A stretch of 49,390 nt of DNA from a virus. The notes beneath the pieces are model-generated. The model saw only the letters and a program-made list of their open reading frames with translations, did not search any database and was not told the DNA's origin. Made by a program: the position numbers and the translations under genes. The stretch spans positions 1 to 49,390 of IMG/VR virus record IMGVR_UViG_3300042549_005756, one strand, 5' to 3'. The stretch's first letter is position 1. Every line of letters begins with the position of its first letter. Below are positions 40,901 through 49,390 of this stretch, piece after piece.

Positions 40901-41158
40901 TTATTCTTCTTTTAATAAATGTAATGTATATTCCTCTTGTGTGAATTTATCCTTTATAATATCCCTATTAAACTCAAACTCACCACCTAAACTTTCTTCA
41001 TCAGCATTATTCAATTGGAAATCCCATTTATTTTCATCCAAATATTGTAAAGCTTCCTCATCAGTTAAACCTTCCAACTCAGGATAATCTTCTTTGTTAA
41101 TTTCAATCGTGTCATACAATTCGTAAACCATATAACTTTTACTCATTCTAATCTTCAT
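40901..41158 (-). CDS. Unknown acidic protein
   Basis: 85 aa from ATG 41158 (MKIRMSKSYMVYELYDTIEI). GLTDEEALQYLDENKWDFQL is a helical acidic core. An in-frame ATG at 41224 would add 22 residues and cannot be excluded. Function unknown. Confidence 0.6.
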   Translation of the reverse strand: MKIRMSKSYMVYELYDTIEINKEDYPELEGLTDEEALQYLDENKWDFQLNNADEESLGGEFEFNRDIIKDKFTQEEYTLHLLKEE

Positions 41159-41263
41159 TTTATTATGTATTTTATGTTTATTTTTCCAAATACCAAATTG
41201 TCCCAAGTTGTGGAATAACACCATATGGGCTCCATTATCATTTCATTCATAATTAATAATAAT

Positions 41264-42133
41264 TTATCTAAGTTTATTAGTCAAATATTTTGACATATCC
41301 ATATTAAAGATTGTCGTCTGAACTTCTTTAGGTACTCGAAATTCCTCATACTCCCCCGTTTCTTTAATTAGAACTATAATACAACCATACAATTTAATAT
41401 TTTCAAATTTAGAACCCTGTAACATTTTCAATAATAATTTACCATAAAATGGTAATTGTGTGAAGTAGTGTCCTAACGCATTATTCGGGTGTTGTTGGAA
41501 TGGAAACTTCATTGGTTTAGTAAAATAATTACTTTCAAAGTTTTTTGGTTTGTTCGTTTTCCAATCGGTAATTATAATTCCGAACTCAGTACCTTCCTTA
41601 TTCATAATCAACCATACTTTATCGGGTTGTCCTGTGTACCCCAATTCAGGGTCACCAAGAACAATCTCAGTATCTAATAACACCGCACCCCTATCAATCA
41701 TCAATTGTAAGAAATCTTTACCGGCAGTAATCATACTATCACTCGTTAGTATTTGTTGAAAATCACACTCAAAGATTGGTTCCCTAACATCCTTGTAGTT
41801 ACCAAATAACTTGATAGTTTCTTTCTCCAACAAGAAGTGAGCTCGTGACCCCATATTTGTTGAGTAATCACCAGCAGCCTTCCATTCCGCCAACAAACGT
41901 TCTTTTTCTTCAGGGTCACCTTTTGATTTTTTCTCAGCAATTTCATCAGCGGGAAACTCATCATAAAAATATTTCATTACTTTTGACACAGATGGGTAAT
42001 CACTTCTTATTTCCCCATTTAAATCCCTCATATAATAAGTGTGTGTGTCTTCGACGAACGTTAAGTCTAACAACCTACGTCTCTTATCTAAAACTTCCCT
42101 AATCTCAAGCGCAACCTCATTTAAATCTATCAT
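41264..42133 (-). CDS. PD-(D/E)XK nuclease (RecB/Cas4-like)
   Basis: 289 aa. VLLDTEIVLGDPELG (151-165), GQPDKVWLI (168-176) and IITDWKTNK (187-195) give the E ... PD ... DxK core of this superfamily. T4-like phages use such proteins as DNA exonucleases in replication or recombination. The N-terminal Tyr/Lys-rich part and EYEEFRVP near the end are also typical. Its start overlaps the primase gene by 4 nt. Confidence 0.85.
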   Translation of the reverse strand: MIDLNEVALEIREVLDKRRRLLDLTFVEDTHTYYMRDLNGEIRSDYPSVSKVMKYFYDEFPADEIAEKKSKGDPEEKERLLAEWKAAGDYSTNMGSRAHFLLEKETIKLFGNYKDVREPIFECDFQQILTSDSMITAGKDFLQLMIDRGAVLLDTEIVLGDPELGYTGQPDKVWLIMNKEGTEFGIIITDWKTNKPKNFESNYFTKPMKFPFQQHPNNALGHYFTQLPFYGKLLLKMLQGSKFENIKLYGCIIVLIKETGEYEEFRVPKEVQTTIFNMDMSKYLTNKLR

Positions 42134-43032
42134 CGCATATCATAATAATACTCCTCTTTTATTTCACCCCGTAAATCAGCAATATCTGACTCTCCCGGTA
42201 GTTTAATCACTTTTATTTTCCCATATAACCCACCACCATTCAATTCGTGGAATAATTTTACAGAGTTTGGCCAAGCGTCGGCATCCAAACAAATTATAAT
42301 ATTCCCCATCGCTTTTTGATAGATAGTGTCGAATAATAACTCGGACATATGTTTACCTAACATAGGAATACTATTGGGTACGAAGAACCCATCAAATACC
42401 CCCTCAACTAAGTATATGTCCTGATTCCAATTAATCAAACTCTCATTGAATATGATTTTATCTTTCTCAGCTTCAGGGTTTTTATATTTCGCTTTAGTAT
42501 TAGGATACCAACTTCTTGCAATATAATAGTTTAATTTACCAAAACTATCATAAGAAGGGACGATAATCCTACCTGCGTGGTCACCTGTTCCACAAAAACC
42601 AATCTTGTATTTTTCGATAATTTCATCAGTAATACCCCTACTTTGTAGGTAATTATACGCTTGTCTCCTAACAGGGTATGCCGGACTAACATCCTTGAAT
42701 AATTTAAAATCATCAGGTAACTTTAATTTGACGTATTTCTTTTCTTTAGGTTTAAACGCCTCAGGTTGAAGAACTTCATATATCTTCTTTTGTTTTTTAT
42801 TCCCATATAAATCAAATAGTTTACCCAAAGGTCCGTGAGTTCCGTTTTCGTCAGAACAACTCCAACATTTATATACGTGTGAGAAGTAATTAACTTCAAG
42901 ATTACCTTTATGTCTCCCGTCATCACAAACAGGACAATCAAACGAGATTTGACCTCTTGATTCATAATGTAAGTGTTCATCACCTAAAACATCACATAAC
43001 AACTCTACCAATATTTCTTTATCATCAGACAT
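42130..43032 (-). CDS. DnaG-type DNA primase (T4 gp61-like)
   Basis: 300 aa from ATG 43032. A CHC2-like zinc ribbon, CPVC (33-36) and CWSC (56-59), is followed by the TOPRIM core YLVEGVFDG (207-215) and IIICLDADAW (245-254). It makes RNA primers for lagging-strand synthesis with a helicase that is not in this window. An ATATTTAT motif lies 16 nt upstream, and it heads the replication and recombination operon running left. Confidence 0.93.
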   Translation of the reverse strand: MSDDKEILVELLCDVLGDEHLHYESRGQISFDCPVCDDGRHKGNLEVNYFSHVYKCWSCSDENGTHGPLGKLFDLYGNKKQKKIYEVLQPEAFKPKEKKYVKLKLPDDFKLFKDVSPAYPVRRQAYNYLQSRGITDEIIEKYKIGFCGTGDHAGRIIVPSYDSFGKLNYYIARSWYPNTKAKYKNPEAEKDKIIFNESLINWNQDIYLVEGVFDGFFVPNSIPMLGKHMSELLFDTIYQKAMGNIIICLDADAWPNSVKLFHELNGGGLYGKIKVIKLPGESDIADLRGEIKEEYYYDMR

Positions 43033-43048
43033 AACACCAAAAATAATC

Positions 43049-43056
43049 ATAAATAT
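43049..43056 (-). promoter_or_regulatory. ATATTTAT motif (minus, divergent pair)
   Basis: 16 nt before the primase ATG. Divergent from 43094-43101. Confidence 0.5.
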
Positions 43057-43093
43057 TAAACTAATCAACCTTCACAAGTTTCCATCAGTCTTT

Positions 43094-43101
43094 ATATTTA
43101 T
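43094..43101 (+). promoter_or_regulatory. ATATTTAT motif (plus, divergent pair)
   Basis: 17 nt before the ATG at 43119, and probably drives the fibre module. Confidence 0.5.
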
Positions 43102-43118
43102 TATAAAACAAAAAAACA

Positions 43119-43334
43119 ATGCCTAAAATAATAACAATTACCGATATTACGGGCTCAACCCCATTTAATGTTTCGTTATGTGACAATCCCGTCACAATAT
43201 GTGTTTATATTGACACTATAACAACATTACCATATTCGTTCGAGGTTCCACAAATTATTCAAAGCCAAGACGACTTCACATTAAAAGTCGAAGATGAAAA
43301 TGGGTGTATTAACTATTCAATTTTAACATTATAA
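43119..43334 (+). CDS. Small beta-domain protein of the fibre module
   Basis: 71 aa (MPKIITITDITGSTPFNVSL). It matches the N-terminal domain of the repeat protein at 47902: both start I-x-I-T-(D/E)-I-T-G, then P-(F/Y)-N-(V/I) and CD, with a second Cys and a beta ending. It may be a stand-alone copy of an attachment domain. It is followed by the next gene 1 nt on. Confidence 0.7.
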   Translation: MPKIITITDITGSTPFNVSLCDNPVTICVYIDTITTLPYSFEVPQIIQSQDDFTLKVEDENGCINYSILTL

Positions 43335-43335
43335 T

Positions 43336-44826
43336 ATGGATTGTCCTACAGAATATTGCATAAGTAACACTAATATCCCAACATATAATGATAACTTTTC
43401 ATTTAATGGTGATTACGACGGATACTATAGTTGGTCAGGTTATACAAATGGCTATTTTATTTATTTTAAAACAGAAACAACACAATGGTGTTTATCCGAC
43501 ACTTTAGGTGGTGATTGTTTATTATCGGGTAAATCACCCTGTACTAGCGAATGTCCTGATTTATTTGGGGCTTACTTTTCAACAGGTATTTGTGTAACCC
43601 CAACACCAACACCAACAAATAATTGTTCTGTTTTAGATTTCGAATCCTTTTTTGATTGTTCACCAATTAGTTACTTAACCCCAACACCTACATCAACAAC
43701 AACCACTACCCCAACCCCAACACCAACATCAACTAACTTTTGTAATCTCTTAAATGTTGATGCCGACATAGTTAGTATATCTTCAACACCAACACCAACC
43801 CCGACACCAACACCAACATCGTCAAAACCCGTAACTAGAAATTGTTCATTTGGGGGTGATGTAACATTTAACACCGTTAATGTGAATATTAATTGCCCAA
43901 TCAGTAAACAATTCAGTGATTGTAATGAACCTAATATCATCTACACAACAACCGATGTTTTAACAGTTCAAGGTGGTTCCGAACTTTCACAATATATGGT
44001 ATTTAACGCATATGTCGATGGTAATGTTAAATGTATCTCATATATTGGCGTTACTTATGACACCATAGGTGGTAATTCAATTGAATTGAATACCCCACCA
44101 TTAGGTTATTCTAATTTAGGTGGTTGTACTTTTTGTCAACCAACAAGGACTCCAACACCTACACCAACAGGAACACCAATTCCAACACCAACACCTACAC
44201 CTACAAGGACCCAAACACCAACACCTACACCTACTAATACTCCAACAAGGACCCAAACACCAACACCTACTAACACTCCAACACCTACTAACACTCCAAC
44301 ACCTACTAACACACCTACAAGTACAATCCCATCAATTAATTATTGTGCTAGAAGTCCATTTACAGATGGTATAACAACGAGTTCTGTTAGTTCAACAGGA
44401 TGGAAATGGTTTATGTGGGAAAGAGGATATAATAACCACTATTCATATCCTGATGGTGAATTCGACCCTAATACTTTAACTTTATTAAATTTCCCGTGGT
44501 CAAACGATTCCCAATATAGTGCAACTTCGGTTAATTTCACAACAGAGTATATGAACCCTTCATTCTATAATTACTTTGGTTATATGGAAGTTATTGTTAT
44601 GAACTGTTCACAAAATCAATTTTATATAGTCGATAAATGGTTAACACAATACGGACAACCAAGAAGATATTGGCCGTCAAAAACATTAACCGCATTACCA
44701 CCAACAACAGGAACTTACGTTTCAGGTTTGTGGGCAACAACTCAACCATATGATGTGAAAAACCCAAAATACAATACTTGGGGTAATTTCCCAACTTGGC
44801 CACCTAATAATAGTCCAAACCCTTAA
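43336..44826 (+). CDS. Fibre/adhesin with Thr-Pro linkers
   Basis: 496 aa. Cys-rich N-terminal domain (1-90), then short Thr-Pro linkers separating further Cys-containing segments, a long T-P-T-x linker (about 268-330) and a C-terminal globular domain rich in Trp and Tyr (WKWFMWERGYNNHYSYPDG). The layout of Cys-rich beads on Thr-Pro strings suggests an extended surface fibre, with the Trp/Tyr-rich end binding sugars. Function is inferred from composition only. First long gene of the plus-strand module. Confidence 0.72.
   Translation: MDCPTEYCISNTNIPTYNDNFSFNGDYDGYYSWSGYTNGYFIYFKTETTQWCLSDTLGGDCLLSGKSPCTSECPDLFGAYFSTGICVTPTPTPTNNCSVLDFESFFDCSPISYLTPTPTSTTTTTPTPTPTSTNFCNLLNVDADIVSISSTPTPTPTPTPTSSKPVTRNCSFGGDVTFNTVNVNINCPISKQFSDCNEPNIIYTTTDVLTVQGGSELSQYMVFNAYVDGNVKCISYIGVTYDTIGGNSIELNTPPLGYSNLGGCTFCQPTRTPTPTPTGTPIPTPTPTPTRTQTPTPTPTNTPTRTQTPTPTNTPTPTNTPTPTNTPTSTIPSINYCARSPFTDGITTSSVSSTGWKWFMWERGYNNHYSYPDGEFDPNTLTLLNFPWSNDSQYSATSVNFTTEYMNPSFYNYFGYMEVIVMNCSQNQFYIVDKWLTQYGQPRRYWPSKTLTALPPTTGTYVSGLWATTQPYDVKNPKYNTWGNFPTWPPNNSPNP
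44141..44325 (+). repeat. Thr-Pro coding repeat (internal)
   Basis: About 60 codons of the T-P-T-x type, with nearly no G on the plus strand. Related to the larger array at the right end. Confidence 0.85.
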
Positions 44827-44838
44827 TATTTAAAAATT

Positions 44839-45615
44839 ATGAATTTTACTAATCAACATCAACCTTATATTTTTAAGAACATAAATAATGAAATTAACAT
44901 TATTGTTAGTGAATTTAGTCGTGATGGTATCACCTTTAATTTTGGAAATTATCAATCAACTGAAGATAGATGGAAATTACATCTATTAGACGCTAATTTC
45001 GTTAAAACAGTCATTAACACTCCCAATACTATAATATATGACGATATAACCTATGATGTTATTGCGGAATGTAATGGTTATGTTGAAGACAATAAAATAA
45101 GTTATGTTATTGGTGGTTTTGACAAAATAAACCAATATTATTTCTATTTTTTGGTTTCAGGCGAATTTAATAATAACACAGTGTCTAACTTAAATGTTTT
45201 GGGAAGACATAGAACTGGGTTCCACAAACAAAACGATATTTACACAATTAATAAAAATAAAATCACAAGAAATAATTTAGAACTAGACATTAATCTAAAC
45301 CCGTACCTGATTTCAATTGTGAGAATTATTCCAATATACGGTCATAATAAAATGTTAATAACCGGTACTGACCATACAACAAATCACATAACATTGTTAT
45401 ATGATTTGGGTAACAATACATTACAAAAAATAACTACCCCAACGACTGACCATATTTATAAATCATCAATATATGATTATGATAATACCAAATTAATGGC
45501 TTATACCGATAAAATATATTCGACAGATAATTATGAAAAATTACAATTATCACAATCAAGTCATAATTATAACCTAAACATTGAATCAGATTTCATTCTC
45601 AGTGAATTAAATTGA
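44839..45615 (+). CDS. Unknown beta-rich protein of the fibre module
   Basis: 258 aa (MNFTNQHQPYIFKNINNEIN). Repeated strand patterns ending in Asp/Asn turns (ITFNFGNYQSTEDRWKLHLL, ISYVIGGFDKINQYYFYF, LISIVRIIPIYGHNKML) suggest a beta-propeller-like fold. No catalytic motif. Position suggests a fibre or host-recognition part. Confidence 0.62.
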   Translation: MNFTNQHQPYIFKNINNEINIIVSEFSRDGITFNFGNYQSTEDRWKLHLLDANFVKTVINTPNTIIYDDITYDVIAECNGYVEDNKISYVIGGFDKINQYYFYFLVSGEFNNNTVSNLNVLGRHRTGFHKQNDIYTINKNKITRNNLELDINLNPYLISIVRIIPIYGHNKMLITGTDHTTNHITLLYDLGNNTLQKITTPTTDHIYKSSIYDYDNTKLMAYTDKIYSTDNYEKLQLSQSSHNYNLNIESDFILSELN

Positions 45616-45660
45616 TTGACCAAAAGTTCTTATAACTATTATAATAATAAATAAAAAAAT

Positions 45661-47865
45661 ATGCCGTTTTCAGTATCAACGTGTTTAACAGGATTAGGGA
45701 CCGTAACATTAGGTCCCACATTAACAATATATAGTAACCCAATTCCGCCTAATAATCAAGGTGTTTTTGTTGGTAATGTCGCAACATCATTAATCACAGG
45801 AAATGCTTGTCCTTACACTTTCGTTGTACCTGATGGGACCACAACAGTACGTTTATTCGACCCCGTTACTTTTTGTTATGCCGACATACCTGTAAGTAAT
45901 AATAATGTCTGTTCAACGTGTAATTTAACTTTTACCTCGATTAGTAACAACCTTTTATCAACAATAAATGTCGGTTCTTTAGCCGGTACTTGTGACCCAG
46001 CAATCACTGATTATAGAATTAATTGGTATGGACCTAATAATTCAACACTATTAGCTTTTACTTCAGGTGCGGGAACTATATGGCCCGTTAGAGACGCCAC
46101 TCAACCAATAACACCAACATCACTTGATGCTCCATTTTTAGAACCCGGAACTTATGTTTCTAAAATCACTGAAGTTGAGCTAAATAATGTTAGATTCTCA
46201 TATATCGGAGGAACCAATAACGTATTATCACCAAGTCTATTAAATTGTTCATACACCGTATCTGTCTCACCTTATACTTGTCTTAATGGTTCTCCCCAAC
46301 CAATTGATGGTTATTATGCACATCAAAAAACCTACATAACCGATGGTTCGTCACCACCAAAATCAGGGAATGCGACAATTTCGTTAGGCGCCGGAACTCA
46401 ATCCCTTATTTGGGCATTTTCAGGAGTTTCTATTTATGATACCTTAACGTTAACATTTAACGGTAGTAGTTATTCAAACCCCATAGTTCTTGAAAGTTTT
46501 AGATTAGGCGGTGATGTTTCAAACGATACACGACCAACCACTTTTCCAAAAACATATGGTAATTCAGGTGAATTTAAAAAAATAACAATGTTAACAGGTT
46601 TAATTGTTAATAACAATGATACAATTGTGATTAATGTAACCCCAAACCCTAATCCCGCATATGCAACATCTTGGAATTTAAAATTTGGTTGCCGTACTAA
46701 CACACCTGCAAGTAAAATTTGTTTAGATGATTATAAAAATAAACCTTATAAGATTCAAAAAAGTTCAATCCTTGCAACACCAATTTCTTGTGGTAATGTC
46801 AAAATATATTTTGAAATTAGTGGTTGTAGTACTAATGATAATGCGTTATTCTTCAATTCTGATTTGGTTAAACTAACATCATATATTGATAATGGGGTTT
46901 ACAGTTTTGATAATACTACGAAATTAAGGTCATTTGGGTATGACTATTTTAGGCCACAATTATCCTCAATAAACCAAAACAACTCATCTTTAACATCAGA
47001 ATGTACTAGTTCAGGTGCGAACACCGGAACCATAACAATTAGTAAATCAAATGTTAATGAGTTCACTATTTTTTGTAGTAATCAATCCGACATATTAGCG
47101 TTCGAATCATCATTTAACACTAGTAGAAACACCGCAATTAATACCGCAGGTCTTCCCGCATATACCCCGAATGACCCAACAAACATTAATTATTATCGTT
47201 TTTTCCAACTTGAATATTATACAAACTTAGGGAATTATTCTTGTGGTGATGGGGCTATAGTTACATCGGCGTGGTTACACTGTAATTCAACCTACACATT
47301 AAACCCAACTGTTGGTGGTTATCTTATGACTATACAGACCCCTTTGATATCATACAATCACCCTTGTACTGGTTGTAATCCTGGTTGTTCTAATTTGTTA
47401 TATTACGTAACACAAGCTAACAATCTTAGAAACTCAACTTTTAATTATTCAAACACGTCAGGTCTAAGAAAAACAAACCCTTTTAGGTTTTCTATGGCAT
47501 ATTCCGAAGGTTCAACGCCCGCCATTATGGAAAGAGAATTTATTGGTACTGTTAATGTTAGCCCTAAATATTCGACAAATACCTACGCGTCAACAAGTGA
47601 TGGGTTAAACACTTTATTACCTTCGTTATCCGCAACATCTTGGGATTGGGAAAACCATTTTGCCGAGGTTGACGCGACTACAGTAAACCCATTTTATAGA
47701 CAACAACTTTTTAAATATAAAATAGTTGTCGTAACATTCACTCCATTAAGATTCCAACTATTTGGAGCACCAATTACTAATTTTTTAGCAGGTGCTTATG
47801 ACCCAACACCTATTTATGACTCTTTATTCCCAAACTCATATAATAGTACTTATATATATGTTTAA
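45661..47865 (+). CDS. Large Cys-containing fibre/adhesin protein
   Basis: 734 aa. Ser/Thr/Asn-rich and all-beta, with scattered Cys pairs (CSTCNLTF, CTGCNPGCSN) and several Ig-like-looking stretches. The N-terminus (MPFSVSTCLTGLGTVTLGPT) differs from its neighbours. No signal peptide. It is the largest gene of the plus-strand module and is probably a virion surface protein. No homologue is identified. Confidence 0.68.
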   Translation: MPFSVSTCLTGLGTVTLGPTLTIYSNPIPPNNQGVFVGNVATSLITGNACPYTFVVPDGTTTVRLFDPVTFCYADIPVSNNNVCSTCNLTFTSISNNLLSTINVGSLAGTCDPAITDYRINWYGPNNSTLLAFTSGAGTIWPVRDATQPITPTSLDAPFLEPGTYVSKITEVELNNVRFSYIGGTNNVLSPSLLNCSYTVSVSPYTCLNGSPQPIDGYYAHQKTYITDGSSPPKSGNATISLGAGTQSLIWAFSGVSIYDTLTLTFNGSSYSNPIVLESFRLGGDVSNDTRPTTFPKTYGNSGEFKKITMLTGLIVNNNDTIVINVTPNPNPAYATSWNLKFGCRTNTPASKICLDDYKNKPYKIQKSSILATPISCGNVKIYFEISGCSTNDNALFFNSDLVKLTSYIDNGVYSFDNTTKLRSFGYDYFRPQLSSINQNNSSLTSECTSSGANTGTITISKSNVNEFTIFCSNQSDILAFESSFNTSRNTAINTAGLPAYTPNDPTNINYYRFFQLEYYTNLGNYSCGDGAIVTSAWLHCNSTYTLNPTVGGYLMTIQTPLISYNHPCTGCNPGCSNLLYYVTQANNLRNSTFNYSNTSGLRKTNPFRFSMAYSEGSTPAIMEREFIGTVNVSPKYSTNTYASTSDGLNTLLPSLSATSWDWENHFAEVDATTVNPFYRQQLFKYKIVVVTFTPLRFQLFGAPITNFLAGAYDPTPIYDSLFPNSYNSTYIYV

Positions 47866-47881
47866 TTAAACTCAACTTTGA

Positions 47882-47889
47882 ATATTTAT
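47882..47889 (+). promoter_or_regulatory. ATATTTAT motif, candidate phage promoter
   Basis: 12 nt before the ATG at 47902. Confidence 0.5.
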
Positions 47890-47901
47890 TATTAAAAGAG
47901 T

Positions 47902-49390
47902 ATGACTTCAATTCAAATTACCGAGATAACAGGGTTAGCACTTCCATACAATATATATGTATGTGATGTGTTCGGTAATCAATGTTCTTTAGTTGCTACA
48001 GTTAATACTAATATACCCCCAATCACATCATTATTATTACCCCCACAATTTAACACCGCTCCTGCCGTTGGAGTTAAGGTAGTTTCTCACGATTGTACGA
48101 GATTTAACATTGTTTATTGTTACTTAGTGTACACAAGAACTCCTACACCAACACCAACAAACACACCTACCCTTACTCCAACACCAACAAACACTCCCAC
48201 ACCAACCCCAACTCCAACAGAAACACCAACTCAAACACCTACTGAAACCCCAACTAACACCCCAACGAACACACCTACTCTTACACCTACCCCAACTGAA
48301 ACACCAACTAATACACCAACGAACACTCCAACCGAAACCCCAACAAACACACCGACAAACACCCCAACCGAAACCCCAACAAACACACCGACAAACACCC
48401 CAACCGAAACTCCAACTAATACACCAACAAATACGCCAACAAATACGCCGACGAATACCCCAACAAATACACCAACAAGTACTGTTACTCCAACTAATAC
48501 ACCAACTAACACCCCAACCGAAACTCCAACTAATACACCAACTAATACCCCAACAAATACCCCAACCGAAACTCCAACAAATACCCCAACAAGCACCGTA
48601 ACACCAACAAATACCCCAACTAACACTCCAACTAATACTCCAACTAATACACCAACTAATACACCAACAAATACTCCAACAAACACTCCAACAAACACAC
48701 CAACAAGTACTGTTACTCCGACGAATACACCAACTAATACACCAACTAATACACCAACGAACACTCCAACTAACACACCTACTGAAACACCAACTAATAC
48801 ACCTACGAACACGCCTACGAATACCCCGACAAGTACTGTTACTCCGACTAACACCCCAACAAATACGCCTACTAATACCCCAACTCAAACACCAACTAAT
48901 ACCCCAACGAACACTCCAACAAATACCCCAACAAACACACCAACAAGTACTGTTACTCCTACTAACACACCAACTAATACACCGACTAATACTCCGACAG
49001 AAACCCCAACTAATACACCGACTAATACACCTACAAATACACCAACAAATACACCTACAAATACTCCAACAAATACTGTCACACCAACAAATACACCAAC
49101 GAACACACCTACTAACACCCCAACGAACACACCTACGAATACCCCGACAAATACACCAACAAATACACCAACGAACACGCCAACTAATACCCCAACTAAT
49201 ACGCCAACAAGTACTGTCACTCCGACTAATACGCCAACTAATACCCCAACTAATACGCCAACAAACACTCCAACAAGTACTGTCACACCAACGAATACTC
49301 CGACTAACACACCAACTAACACTCCAACAAGTACTGTCACACCAACTAATACTCCGACTAACACACCAACTAACACTCCAACAAGTACTG
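47902..49390 (+). CDS. Thr-Pro repeat fibre protein, partial at right edge
   Basis: 496 codons are visible and no stop codon is reached. Residues 1-78 form a small beta domain ([20 protein letters not shown]) homologous to the 71-aa protein at 43119. From residue 80 on the protein is T-P-T-N/E/Q/L repeats broken at intervals by S-T-V. Such a sequence forms a long, stiff, possibly glycosylated stalk. A C-terminal domain should lie beyond the window. The minus-strand V-G-V and Cys/Trp frames here are shadows of the repeat. Confidence 0.85.
   Translation, partial: MTSIQITEITGLALPYNIYVCDVFGNQCSLVATVNTNIPPITSLLLPPQFNTAPAVGVKVVSHDCTRFNIVYCYLVYTRTPTPTPTNTPTLTPTPTNTPTPTPTPTETPTQTPTETPTNTPTNTPTLTPTPTETPTNTPTNTPTETPTNTPTNTPTETPTNTPTNTPTETPTNTPTNTPTNTPTNTPTNTPTSTVTPTNTPTNTPTETPTNTPTNTPTNTPTETPTNTPTSTVTPTNTPTNTPTNTPTNTPTNTPTNTPTNTPTNTPTSTVTPTNTPTNTPTNTPTNTPTNTPTETPTNTPTNTPTNTPTSTVTPTNTPTNTPTNTPTQTPTNTPTNTPTNTPTNTPTSTVTPTNTPTNTPTNTPTETPTNTPTNTPTNTPTNTPTNTPTNTVTPTNTPTNTPTNTPTNTPTNTPTNTPTNTPTNTPTNTPTNTPTSTVTPTNTPTNTPTNTPTNTPTSTVTPTNTPTNTPTNTPTSTVTPTNTPTNTPTNTPTST
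48139..49390 (+). repeat. 12-bp Thr-Pro array with higher-order period
   Basis: More than 100 units of about 12 bp. S-T-V (once N-T-V) breaks occur at 48478, 48592, 48706, 48832, 48946, 49072, 49210, 49276, 49330 and 49384, giving spacings of 114, 114, 126, 114, 126, 138, 66, 54 and 54 bp. The last 54-bp units are almost identical, differing by one base. All Thr and Pro codons are used, so older units have drifted at silent sites. Confidence 0.95.

Noticed and set aside
41746-41964. 72-aa frame within the PD-(D/E)XK nuclease gene
   Set aside because: Out-of-frame shadow on the same strand; the nuclease frame has all family motifs.
43671-43940. V-G-V minus frame opposite the first Thr-Pro fibre gene
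   Set aside because: Antisense shadow of the Thr-Pro linkers.
48124-49376. Long minus-strand open frames rich in V-G-V or Cys/Trp
   Set aside because: They are mirror images of the Thr-Pro repeat: a repeat with almost no G on one strand leaves other frames open. No start context, and the plus frame has a proper N-terminal domain.

Overview
The window reads as part of a large, AT-rich, densely coded tailed-phage genome (T4-like replication and recombination genes). A Bacteroidetes host, probably aquatic, is likely. The evidence is: (1) several genes preceded by the Bacteroidetes -7 element TAnnTTTG, with almost no Shine-Dalgarno sequences; (2) a Bacteroidetes-type Hc1 histone-like protein; (3) a sigma factor that looks like a small Bacteroidetes RpoD; (4) a Bacteroidetes-style lipoprotein. 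No terminase, portal or major capsid gene is present, so this is only part of the genome. The right end breaks off inside a long Thr/Pro repeat, probably where an assembly stopped.

Layout. 1-5.9 kb (minus strand): small genes including an RmlC-like epimerase, a membrane group (SPFH protein, two-helix protein, lipoprotein) and SmpB. 6-9.7 kb: DUF192 (plus), a DHH phosphoesterase, a protein with a toxin-like hydrophobic module, and a DNA methyltransferase. 9.7-14.1 kb: three tandem glycine-rich adhesin paralogues and further virion proteins. 14.1-23.3 kb: DUF3310, a winged-helix protein, two LRR-like proteins, glutaredoxin, thioredoxin, a PcfJ-like protein and DUF932. 23.3-27.2 kb: a D12-class adenine methylase, full-length DnaJ, small genes and an Hc1 histone. 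27.3-33.5 kb: acidic, probably virion-associated proteins, an amidase and membrane proteins. 33.5-43 kb: a sigma factor, SbcC/SbcD (gp46/gp47-like), a PD-(D/E)XK nuclease and a DnaG-type primase in a tightly packed operon. 43.1-49.4 kb (plus strand): a fibre or adhesin module rich in Thr-Pro repeats.

Regulation. Two promoter-like signals recur. TAnnTTTG (host-like) precedes genes of early or middle appearance. A strand-oriented motif, ATATTTAT, lies mostly 12-18 nt upstream of many other starts, including virion-like genes on both strands; it is a candidate phage promoter that the encoded sigma factor might read. Intrinsic terminators are numerous and often sit directly against the next promoter.

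Most striking. A by-eye scan found no GATC and no CATG anywhere in 49 kb, where base composition predicts about 150 of each. Five or more proteins share a short N-terminal tag ending in (I/L)-x-E, which resembles the capsid-targeting peptides of T4. No intergenic gap exceeds 300 bases, and I see no tRNA, tmRNA, CRISPR array, insertion sequence or integrase.
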